Of a stretch of DNA of 64,000 nt, positions 39,201 to 49,200 are shown piece by piece. The notes beneath the pieces were generated by a model, which was given only the letters and a program-made list of their open reading frames with translations, did no database searches and was not told the origin of the DNA. The stretch is from the NCBI RefSeq assembly GCF_009649685.1, contig NZ_WJPK01000001.1, positions 314,760 through 378,759 on the forward strand, read 5' to 3'. Numbering within the stretch: the first letter of the stretch is position 1; the number at the start of each line of letters is the position of its first letter. Made by a program: the position numbers and the translations under genes. The DNA is from Flavobacteriaceae bacterium EG-1 (GTDB lineage: Bacteria; Bacteroidota; Bacteroidia; Flavobacteriales; Flavobacteriaceae).

Positions 39201-42200
39201 TACATTTCGCAGAATTGTATTTTGGAATAGGCAGTACACCTGGGGGCGAAGGTTCTAGAGTATTTAATGTATTGATAGAAGGGAATCCTGTATTAACAAA
39301 TTTTGATATTCTATCAGAAGTTGACCCCGCAACTGCATTACAAAAAGAGCTAAATGATATTAGTATTACAGATGGTTTTGCTACTATAGAATTAGAATCG
39401 ATTACCCAAAATGCAAAAATAGCTGCAATCGAAATATTGCCAAAAGATACTTTTTTATCTACCCCTAATATTTTAATTACTTCTCCCGAAAATGGTTGGA
39501 ATGTAAATCAATCTTTTGACGTGGCCTTTAGAGTAGAAAATTGGACAATATTAGAAGGCGACACACATATCCACTATTATGTTGATGGTGTACTAAGTGG
39601 TCCATATTATAGTCATGAACCTATAACATTTGATAATTTGAGTATTGGTAGTCATACTATTCGTGTAGAATTATTTTATGCTAATCATACCCCTACTGGC
39701 ATTTTTGATGAAGTTATGGTGGCCGTAACAGATCAACAGGTTTGTAATGAAACTGATTTCCCAGATTCATGGGTTGTCCATGAATATGATGCAAATCCTT
39801 ATGTAGTAATATATACTTTTGCGAATTATGATTTAGATGGTGATGGATTAAAAGATATAGTTACTGGAGGTTGGTGGTATAAGAATACTGGAGTAGTTTC
39901 AGATAATTGGCCAAAAAGTACGATTGGTGTAAATTTTGGCAATGTAGCCCATGTTCATGATTTTGATAATGATGGTGATATGGACTTATTGGGTACAACC
40001 TTAGGTCCTTCAGGGTCTGAATATGAAAGTGTTCAACTTATATGGGCTGAGAATGATGGCTCAGGAAATTTTACAATACATACGAATTTACCAACCATTA
40101 CTACTTCATGGTCCGAACCGTTTTTAGCGGGATTAGCGGGAGGTGATTTTGGAACTGGTGGTTTATATCAAATGGCAATAAACTGGAATGGCGCAGAGAA
40201 CACAAACGAACCAGTTCAGTTGCTTACTCCTACAGCAAATCCAACAACCGGAACATGGACAATAGCGGATATAAGTAATAGTTCTACAGGAGAAGATCTT
40301 CAAGCTGCTGATATTGATAATGACGGAGATTTAGATCTTTTTCAGGGTGTTAATTGGTTGGAAAATAATGGGTCAGGAGTATTTACTACACACTTAACTG
40401 GTTTGAGTTACGGAAGTACTCCAGATCGTGCTCAACTTGCAGATTTTGATAACGATGGTGATTTAGATGCTGTTGTAGGTCAATTGGGATATGGAAGTAA
40501 TCCAGATAGATACGATTTATCTTGGTTTGAAGCTCCTGCTGACCCTACTCAAACATGGACAGAACATTTATTATCAGATGATATTCATGGAAGTTTAAGC
40601 GTGTTTGCTTCTGATATTGATTTTGATGGCGATAAAGATATAATCGTTGGTGAATGGTTAGGAAGTCGTAGATTGATTGCTTTTGAAAATAATTTATGTA
40701 GTTCAGATGATTGGGAAATGCTTGTTATTGATGACAGTCCACAGAATTGGGAACACCATGATGGCGCACGTGTTGTTGATATAGATAATGATGGAGACTT
40801 AGATATTGTTTCTAATGGATTTAAAAGTCAAAAAGTAGTTAGAATCTATGAGAACACTACCCCATTAATTGTAAGTAATGACCCAGTTGTTGATGCAGGA
40901 TTGGATCAAACTGTAATCTTACCGAACAATACAATTACTATTTCAGGTTCGGCAACATCGCCAGATGGTAGTACTATTGCTAGTTATTTGTGGACGCAAG
41001 TTGAGGGTCCTAATGCAGCTGTCATGGCTAATGAAAATACTACTACTTTAGGTTTAAGTGAGTTAATATTAGGTGAGTATGTTTTTAGATTAACTGCTAT
41101 TAATGATTCAAATGATTTTGGATTTGATGAAGTGATAGTAACTGTTACAGATGGGGCTGAAGCGATACGAATAAATTCAGGAGGTCCAAATTTAACATTT
41201 AATAATATCGATTGGTCGGCTGACAATTATTTTGAGGGTGGTACTGTTAAAAATGTACCCATGCCAATTGCAAACACGTCTAATGATTCACTATATCAGA
41301 CTGAACGATATCATACATCAGGAACTTTAGTATACAAAATTCCTGTTGCAAATGGCACCCATAATTTAAATCTTCATTTTGCTGAAATATATTTTGGAGT
41401 TCCTGGTGATGGTTCGGATGGAGGAGAAGGGTCTCGTGTTTTTAATATTGATATTGAAAACGGACAAGGAGTTCGTGAAAATTACGATATTATTAAAGAG
41501 TCTGGAGGTCCTGCAACAGCGATTATAGAAAATTTTACCGGAATTAATGTAACCGATGGGGAATTGACAATTACCTTGACATCTGTGGTTGAAAACCCTA
41601 AAATTTCAGGGATTGAAATTGTTAGTGGTGGTACGAGTAGTGTACCAATTGCAGATGCTGGTGAAGACCGTACTATTACGATTCCAGTAGACACTATTAC
41701 TCTAGATGGCTCTGCAAGTGACCCAGATGGAGGATTGATTACGTCTTATTTATGGACCCAAGAAAGCGGACCTAATACGGCAATAATGAATGGTGATAAT
41801 ACAGCGGATATTGGTTTAAGTGGACTAATTGAAGGTGAATATGTTTTCAGATTAACGGTAACAGATGATGATGATGAAGTTGGTTTTGACGAAGTTACAG
41901 TTACTGTTTTAGGAGAACCCGAGACATTTAGAATAAATTCTGGGGGTCCTGAGTTAAGTTTTAATGAAGAAGTTTGGTCTGAAGATAACTATTTTGTTGG
42001 AGGTAGTATTTTTGAGAATATTATTGATATAGCCAATACAGAGAATGATGCGATGTACCAAACTGAACGTTTTCGATCTAGTAATCAACCTTTAGTATAT
42101 GAAATCCCAGTCACGAATGGAAAACATAATGTTAATTTACATTTTGCCGAAATATATTATGGTGTTGCTTCAGGAGGAGCTGCAGGTGGTATAGGTTCCA

Positions 42201-42967
42201 GAGTTTTCAATATTAATATAGAAAACGGACAAGAACAAGTAGATAATTACGATATTGTTATAGCTGCTGGAGGTAGTGCAACAGCTGTTATTGAGAGTTT
42301 TACTGGAATTGATGTAACAGATGGTAAATTGTCAATTACACTAACACCAGTTACAGATACTCCTAAAATTTCTGGGATTGAAGTTATAGAAACTAGACCA
42401 CCAAGTGCAAGTGCAGGTGAAGATATAAGTTTGGAATTACCTGAGAATAGTACCACATTAAATGGTAGGGCTGTCGACCCAGATGGTGGAGAAGTAACGT
42501 TGTTATGGACACAAGTTAGTGGTCCAAATACGGCAACTATTTCAGGAGAGAATTCTCTAGAGTTAGCCATATCAGATTTAGTTGAAGGAGAATACATCTT
42601 TAGACTAACTGCTATAGATGATGAGAATGAAACTATTTTTGATGAAGTGGCTGTATCAGTATATAAGGAAGGAGAATTGCCAACAATAGGTCAAATGGCT
42701 ATAATGTTAGATGAGAACCCAACCAATGATGGAGTTGCTAAAATAAGTGTACTTAATGCTCCAGATGATATGGAGGTGCTTAATATTTATTTACACGATG
42801 TGGGAGGAAGGTTTATAGCACATTATGACCCAAATAATCCAGATATTGTACAATCAGACGGAACATTTCATATTGATGTATCAACTTTAAGAGACGGTTT
42901 ATATTTCATAGGTGTTGGTATGAATCAAGGTAAACCAATATTAATAAAATTATTAGTTGATAATTAG
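36296..42967 (+). CDS. Giant secreted protein 1: dehydrogenase-like propeller, PKD, malectin and FG-GAP modules
   Basis: About 2,223 residues from ATG 36296; ATGs at 36251 and 36287 are alternatives, and a signal sequence ends ...SSTVQAQ. Order by nucleotide: glucose/sorbosone dehydrogenase-like beta-propeller (36440-37695; QFAPDGRIFILDRGGEI, EDGLLGIAFDPNF, GARNPYRIFVD, GPDGKMYILSYGAGCC); PKD (37708-37975); an uncertain beta domain; CBM6-like (38315-38697); Ig-like (38708-38995); malectin (38998-39450); FG-GAP/VCBS repeats with DxDxDGxxD motifs (39745-40870); then PKD-like, malectin, PKD-like, malectin, PKD-like units; and a T9SS-type C-terminal domain (NIYLHDVGGRFIAHYDPNN). Probably exported to the cell surface. 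The propeller could oxidise sugars (PQQ or another cofactor not visible), while malectin and CBM6 units bind glycans. It is a paralogue of the next gene. Confidence 0.85.
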   Translation: MEKKYTNHKRNLDSLCYENIIGKNHILLKSYSWILLILLFLTTSSTVQAQLPTSFQQVDLLTGLTNATTMQFAPDGRIFILDRGGEIIIYKTDTQTSVSAGTLPVYNEFEDGLLGIAFDPNFLINNYIYLHYSVIGVDKNRVSRFTMNGDAIDLSSEAILLDWTTQRILSFHTGGDMAFDSQGNLYIATGDNTNHGGYSKMSQTENENSAEKSSSNTNDLRGKILRITPLSNGTYSIPPGNLFPVGTANTRPEIYVMGARNPYRIFVDDSNSDWLFWGEVGPDANSASATLGPEGLDELNLVKQAGNYGWPYFSGADNDAYQVLYRTPSPYFYDPASPENISNFNTGLTNLPAAQPAWLEFPAECYLAGPRYYHNASLTDLQRFPIELDEHFFYYDFNTSQIWAVEMDAQGNILNNEQFAPTVFPSNNDGFIDMEMGPDGKMYILSYGAGCCPDNVATGKLLRVDYTGITSNAPPTVKLSADVTSGQLPLTVNFSSVGTSDPNGDSPLTYEWDFDGDGFVDSVGANPTYTYTVAGTFNVQLKVNDGNGGVGVNNITIYAGNTAAVFTYNNPQDGGFMDWGDEISIDLTVTDAEDGSTGSGIDCNDVNIVPALGHLNHYHDLATITGCPNDFTLSYDGHDISGDMDIYYVINANYTDQGGLLTYNQIVLHPKRKEAEYYDTEDGTTIITNTDIFEGGASALEVNNNGYISFSDRNLVNMSAVKYKVASTTAGGTIEFRLGSPTGTLLATTAVPNTGSLNNWEAVESNFPTTVGKQDLYFVFKSSSGSQGIFDLNYVEFIGPGVSTDNTAPEISIVEALSSTEVQVKFSEYVTANTANQISNYNIDNGVTISSAVLQQDGLNVLLTVSPLSSSSSYSVTVSNVQNIAGLPIQTGSYPFSIINSMRINSGGDEVVNDAKVFTMDDYATGGSNYSRSIAIANTDNDAIYQTERYGDFTYEIPVPLSGEYDIRLHFAELYFGIGSTPGGEGSRVFNVLIEGNPVLTNFDILSEVDPATALQKELNDISITDGFATIELESITQNAKIAAIEILPKDTFLSTPNILITSPENGWNVNQSFDVAFRVENWTILEGDTHIHYYVDGVLSGPYYSHEPITFDNLSIGSHTIRVELFYANHTPTGIFDEVMVAVTDQQVCNETDFPDSWVVHEYDANPYVVIYTFANYDLDGDGLKDIVTGGWWYKNTGVVSDNWPKSTIGVNFGNVAHVHDFDNDGDMDLLGTTLGPSGSEYESVQLIWAENDGSGNFTIHTNLPTITTSWSEPFLAGLAGGDFGTGGLYQMAINWNGAENTNEPVQLLTPTANPTTGTWTIADISNSSTGEDLQAADIDNDGDLDLFQGVNWLENNGSGVFTTHLTGLSYGSTPDRAQLADFDNDGDLDAVVGQLGYGSNPDRYDLSWFEAPADPTQTWTEHLLSDDIHGSLSVFASDIDFDGDKDIIVGEWLGSRRLIAFENNLCSSDDWEMLVIDDSPQNWEHHDGARVVDIDNDGDLDIVSNGFKSQKVVRIYENTTPLIVSNDPVVDAGLDQTVILPNNTITISGSATSPDGSTIASYLWTQVEGPNAAVMANENTTTLGLSELILGEYVFRLTAINDSNDFGFDEVIVTVTDGAEAIRINSGGPNLTFNNIDWSADNYFEGGTVKNVPMPIANTSNDSLYQTERYHTSGTLVYKIPVANGTHNLNLHFAEIYFGVPGDGSDGGEGSRVFNIDIENGQGVRENYDIIKESGGPATAIIENFTGINVTDGELTITLTSVVENPKISGIEIVSGGTSSVPIADAGEDRTITIPVDTITLDGSASDPDGGLITSYLWTQESGPNTAIMNGDNTADIGLSGLIEGEYVFRLTVTDDDDEVGFDEVTVTVLGEPETFRINSGGPELSFNEEVWSEDNYFVGGSIFENIIDIANTENDAMYQTERFRSSNQPLVYEIPVTNGKHNVNLHFAEIYYGVASGGAAGGIGSRVFNINIENGQEQVDNYDIVIAAGGSATAVIESFTGIDVTDGKLSITLTPVTDTPKISGIEVIETRPPSASAGEDISLELPENSTTLNGRAVDPDGGEVTLLWTQVSGPNTATISGENSLELAISDLVEGEYIFRLTAIDDENETIFDEVAVSVYKEGELPTIGQMAIMLDENPTNDGVAKISVLNAPDDMEVLNIYLHDVGGRFIAHYDPNNPDIVQSDGTFHIDVSTLRDGLYFIGVGMNQGKPILIKLLVDN

Positions 42968-42990
42968 AAAACACTATTAAATATCTATCA

Positions 42991-43018
42991 AGCCCTGGTT
43001 TTTACTAGGGCTTTTTTT
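42991..43018 (+). terminator. Rho-independent terminator after giant gene 1
   Basis: AGCCCTGGT and ACTAGGGCT form a nine-pair stem (one G-T wobble) with a TTTT loop, followed by seven T. It lies 24 bp after the stop codon, so the two giant genes are likely separate transcripts. Confidence 0.9.
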
Positions 43019-43080
43019 ATTATTATAACTTTTATATTGTTTTATTCTATACTGTTTAATAGTAGTTTATCGGTATTCAC

Positions 43081-43100
43081 TGAATTTAAACGTAAATTCA
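43081..43100. promoter_or_regulatory. Perfect palindrome upstream of giant gene 2
   Basis: Arms TGAATTTA and TAAATTCA, each eight bases, flank AACG. The site lies 167 bp before the start codon of the second giant gene in an otherwise featureless 299-bp gap that follows the terminator. It has no T-run and so looks more like an operator than a terminator; function is unproven. Confidence 0.35.
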
Positions 43101-43266
43101 AAAGTTAATTATTTTCTATACAAGAAACTACCTATATTTATATTAACTCCCCTCTATTCGTTAGTTGATATTTCTTGAAGTACCCTCAATTTTAGTTACA
43201 TTAATTAAATAGTTTATTCTATTTGAATATTACATCAAATCATTAAATCGGAAAAACTAAATGTAA

Positions 43267-46200
43267 ATGAATTATTCTATTGGAGAAAAATATAAATCAA
43301 TTTTAAAGTTTCATTATTTTATATTTTTTCTTTTTTTTAGTATTCCATTAAGTGCGCAGTTACCATCTTCTTTTCAGCAGGTTGAATTGTTAACAGGTTT
43401 ATCTAATGCTACAACAATGCGTTTTGCACCAGATGGGCGTATTTTTATTTTAGACCGTTACGGTGAAGTAATAATTTATAAACCAAATTCTCAACTAACA
43501 GTATCAGCAGGAATTATTCCAGTTTTCCATGAATTTGAGGATGGTTTATTAGGTATCGCTTTTGACCCAAACTTTATTACAAATAGTCATATTTATTTAC
43601 ATTATTCTTTACCATCTGTATCCAAGAACAGAGTCTCACGATTTACTATGAATGGAGATCAGATTGATCTTTCTTCAGAAATTACTTTATTAGAATGGGA
43701 AACTCAAAGAACATTAAGTTTTCATTCAGGTGGAGATATGCAATTTGACTCTCAAGGGAATCTTTACATTGCCACCGGAGATAATACGGATCACGGAAAT
43801 TATGCTGCGATAAATGAATCTAATTTAACAAAAAGCGCTGAAAAAAGCTCATCAAACACCAATGACCTACGTGGGAAAATTTTACGGATAACTCCACAGC
43901 CGAACGGCACATACACTATTCCTAATGGTAATTTATTTGCTGTTGGTACAGCGAACACATTACCGGAAATATATGTAATGGGAGCCAGAAATGCTTATCG
44001 GATATTTGTAGATAACCAAAACACTGATTGGTTATTTTGGGGAGAAGTTGGTCCTGATGCAAATGTAGAATCATCTCTTGGGCCAGAGGGCTTAGACGAA
44101 ATGAATTTAGTGAAATCTGCTGGTAATTTTGGTTGGCCCTACTTTTCAGGAGCTGACAATGATCCTTATTTAATTTCGTATGCAAATCCAAATTACTATA
44201 ATAATCCTAATGCACCAGTAAATAATTCGATTTGGAATACAGGCATAAAGAATTTACCATCTGCACAACCAGCTTGGTTAGAGTTTTTTCACAAAAGTTA
44301 CTTTGCAGGTACGCGTTACTACCATGATGGAACGCTAACAGATCAACAAAGATTACCAGTAGAATTTGACGAAGCGTTCTTCTATTATGATTTTAATACG
44401 AGTAAGATATGGGTTGTGAAAATGGATGCCAATGGCACAATTATAAGCAACGATCAACTTGCACCTTCGGTTTTCCCGAGTTCAGCAAATGGTTTCATTG
44501 ATATGGAAATAGGCCCCGATGGCCATATGTATCTTTTGGCCTATGGAACAGGCTGTTGTCCTTCTAATGTAGGTACGGGAAAATTAATTCGAGTGGATTA
44601 CACCGGTGTAATCTCTAACACACCTCCAATAGTGACTATTAATAGTGATGTTACAAGTGGTTCTTTGCCTTTAAAAGTAAATTTCTCAAGTGACGGAACT
44701 TACGATCAAGATGGTGATACACCCTTATCTTTTGAATGGGATTTTCAATCAGATGGAATAGTAGATGCAACAATTGAAAATCCAAACTTCACATTTACTT
44801 CAGCAGGAACATATTTAACACAATTAAAAGTAGATGATGGTAATGGAGGGGTTGGTGTTCAAAATATTAGTATACATGCCGGTAACAATTCTGCGACTTT
44901 TAGTTTTAATTCTCCAGTAGATGGAGGCTTTATGAATTGGGGTGATGATGTTACTTTTGATTTAGATGTTTCTGATGTTGAAGATGGTAGTTTAGCTAAC
45001 GGAATTGATTGCATTGATGTTAATGTAGTCCCATCTTTAGGACATTTGAATCATTTTCATGATGGTGCAACATTTAACGCTTGTTCGGAAAGTCTAGCCT
45101 TGAATCCTGGATCACATGATACCGATGGAGAAATGGATATTTTCTATGTGTTAAATGCAAATTATACGGACCAAGGCGGGCTAACTGCCTTTGACCAAAT
45201 AATATTACATCCTAAACGGAAAGAAGCCGAATTTTATTCAACGAGTTCTGGGGTGAATAAAATGGCTAATACAGATACAGCAGGTGGTGGAAGTCAAGTA
45301 ATACGAGTTGATAATAATGATCATATTTCTTTTGAGGGGAGAAATCTTTTAAACATAAATTCGATTAAATATCGGGTCGCGTCAAACTCACAGGGTGGAA
45401 GTATCGAATTTAGAATTGATAGTCCTACTGGTCAACTATTAGCCGCAACCAATATTCCGAATACTGGAAGTACAAGTAGTTGGATAGATTTGGAATCAAC
45501 CTTTACTGACCCAGGAGGTAAACACGATTTGTATTTTGTTTTTAAAAGTACCACAGTTCAACAAGATATTTTTGACCTTAATTACATAGAGTTTATAGGC
45601 ACTGGAGTATCTATCGATAATTCTCCACCAGAGGTAATCGAGTTAATATCCAACAATAGTTCTTCAACCACTATTAAATTCTCTGAAGATGTAAGTAAAT
45701 CAACAGCAGAGCAAACCACAAATTACAGTATTAATAATAGTATATCAGTATCTTCAGCAGTGCTGCAGTCTGATAATCGAACAATGATTTTAACGCATTC
45801 ACCAATTAAGACTGATGTTAATTATGAAATATCAATTAGTAATGTGCAGAACCTGGCAGGGCTTTTAATAGACCAATCAAGTTATCCGTTATCAGTATTT
45901 AGTCCAATCAGAATTAATGTAGGTGGTAGTGAAATAACAGCAAGCAATAATACTTACGTAGCAGATTCATATAGTACAGGGGGCAACTTATTTAATAGGA
46001 GTATAGCTATTGAAAACACAAGTGATGACCTGCTATATCAAACTGAACGATATGGTAATTTCACGTATGAAATTCCTATTCCAATTGCCGGTGAATATGA
46101 TATTCGTTTACATTTTGTTGAACTATATTTCGGTGTAGCTAATACTGCAGGTGGTGAAGGCTCAAGAGTATTTAACGTGAGCATAGAAGGTAATCCGGTT

Positions 46201-49200
46201 TTAACTGATTACGATATGTCAACTGAAGTATCTCCAGCAACGGCTTTAATTAAAGATTTTGATAATGTTTCAGTAACTGATGGTTTTGCTACAATACAAT
46301 TCTCATCAGTTGTTGAAAATCCGAAGGTATCTGCTATAGAAATATTATCAGCAGATACATTCAATGTTGCTCCAACAATTACCGTGAATTCGCCGGTAAA
46401 TGGAGCAAATGTACATCTACCATTTAGTGTTTCTTTTAGCACTCAAAATTGGGAAATTCAAGAAGGTAGTACGCATATGCATTATTATATTGATGGGGTT
46501 ATGGTTGGTCCACATTATAGCTACGACCCTATAACTTTTGATGATTTAAGTTTGGGAACACATACGATACGATTGGAATTGTATGAGGCTGGACACGTGC
46601 CTACAGGGATTTATGATGAAGTATATGTAAATGTTACATCACAAAGTGTCTGTAATTCTGGAGTATTTCCAGAAAATTGGCAAGTCCATGAAATTGATAA
46701 AGAAGAACTTCCATATCGGCATGTGTATATTATACCAAATGAGGATATTGATGGAGATGGTTTAAAAGATATTATTACGGGAGCTTGGTGGTATAAAAAT
46801 CCAGGTTCTGCATCAGGCGATTGGATTAAAAAAACAGTGGGAGCTCCATTGAATAATATTGCGTTTGCACATGATTTTGATGGAGATGGAGATATAGATT
46901 TGTTTGGAACTCAAGGTACCTATGAAGGTGTTGATATGGCTTGGGCAGAAAATGATGGTTCTGGAAGTTTTACAATTCACACGAACATCCCTTCAGAAAA
47001 TGTACAAACGACATATTGGGAACCTCTTATATCCGGAATTGCTGGAGGTGTTTTTCAGTCTAATGGACCATATCAGTTGGTGATTACATGGAATGGCGCT
47101 GAAAGTGATAAATCGCCAGTACAAATATTAAGTGTACCAACGGATCCCGTTAATATGCCTTGGACACTAATTAATCTTAGTCCAGATTCTCTTGGTGAAG
47201 ATATTATAAAAGGAGATATTGATAGAGATGGAGATTTAGATTTGTTTCAGTCGAGTAATTGGTTACGAAATGAAGGGAATGGTACTTTTACAACTATAGA
47301 GACGGGAATTTCATATGTCTCAACACCAGATAGAGCTCAATTAGCTGATTTTGATGGTGATGGAGACTTAGATGCTGTTGTAGGTCAATTAGGTTTAGAA
47401 TCAGACGATTCCGCTAAAACTGAATTTTCGTGGTTTGAGGCTCCAGCTAATCCCACCCAAAACTGGACTAAACATATATTAGCCACAGATATTAATGGAA
47501 GTTTGAGCGTTTTTGCTTCTGATATCGATTTTGACGGCGATAAAGATATAATTGTTGGCGAATGGAGAGGGGGGCATCGATTAATTGTTTTCCAAAACGA
47601 TTTATGTAACTCTGGAACTTGGATAAGAAAAACAATTGAAGAGAGCGGCAATGAATTTGATCATCATAATGGCGCACAAGTTGTAGATATTGATAATGAT
47701 GGCGATTTAGATATAGTTTCTATAGGGTGGAGCAATATTACTCCCCGGATTTTTGAGAACACTAGTATTATAATGAATAGTGATCCAATTGTAGATCTTA
47801 TAAAAGATCAGATCATAACACTTCCCACATCAAGTATTAGTTTAACGGGGTCTGGAAACGATCCCGATGGCGGTTCCGTTAGTTATTTATGGACTCAAGT
47901 AACTGGCTCGAGTACGGCAACAATAACAGGGAGTACATCATCAAATCTTGAGGTGTCTAATCTTATAGAAGGTAATTATATATTTCGATTAACTATTACG
48001 GACGATGAAGAAGACACGGCGTATGCAGAAGTTACGGTTACCGTTTTACCAGAACCCGTTTTAGGTGATTTTTCATTGCTAATAAACTCTGGGGGATCAG
48101 AAGTAAGTATTAACGAAACTACATTCGAAGCAGATAATTATTATAACACAGGGAGTGTTTTATATAGACCCCAAACAGGCTTAGCTCAGCCATATAGCAG
48201 TATGCGTTTTAGTCGTTCTCAAGAAATGTCATATGATATTCCTTTGGCCGATGGAGACTATACCGTAAAGCTCTATTTTGCTGAATTATGGTTTGGTGCA
48301 ACAGGTGGAGGTTCGGGCGGAGTAGGTAGTAGAATTTTTGATGTAAAACTAGAAAATGAGTTGGTCGAAGATAATCTAGATGTATTTAATGAAGCCGGTG
48401 CAGATAGTTTATTAGAAAAAACATATACAGTAACGGTTTCTGATGGCGCACTCAATATTGACTTTTCTTCATTAGAATCAGATGGAGGCCAACGACATCC
48501 TATTATCAATGCAATTGAAATATTAGGGCACACTTCTGATGATGCAGCTCCAATAGTGGATCACATAGATGATCAGATCATTACTTTGCCAACATCAAGC
48601 ATTAGTTTAAGCAGTAACGGTATTGATCCAGATGGCGGTTCTGTAACTTTTCTGTGGGAACAAAAGAGCGGACCAAGTACAGCTAATCTAATAGGTAATT
48701 TATCAACAAATCTTACGGTTTCTAACCTTACAGAAGGGATGTATATATTCCGTTTTACGGTAACAGATGATGAAGAAGATTCGGCCTTTAAAGAAGTTAA
48801 TATCACAGTTCTACCTGAAACTATTATTACCCAACAACCAATAGTGGATCACATAGAAGATCAAAGCATTACTTTGCCAACATCAAGTATTTCTTTAACT
48901 GGTTCAGGGAGTGATCCAGATGGTGGCTCAGTAAGTTTCTTCTGGACACAAATAAGTGGGCCAACAACTGCGGTTTTAACAGGTAGTTCATCATCCAATC
49001 TAATAGCATCCAATCTAAATCAAGGAGAATACATATTTCGATTAACGGTTACTGACGATGAAGAAGAAACAGCTTATGACGAAGTCCGTGTTAGTGTATT
49101 TCCAGAATCTACAAGTACTAATTTTGCCTTACGTATAAATACTGGAGGGTCAGAAGCTACCTATAATGGAAATTTATTTGAATCAGATAATCATTATGAT

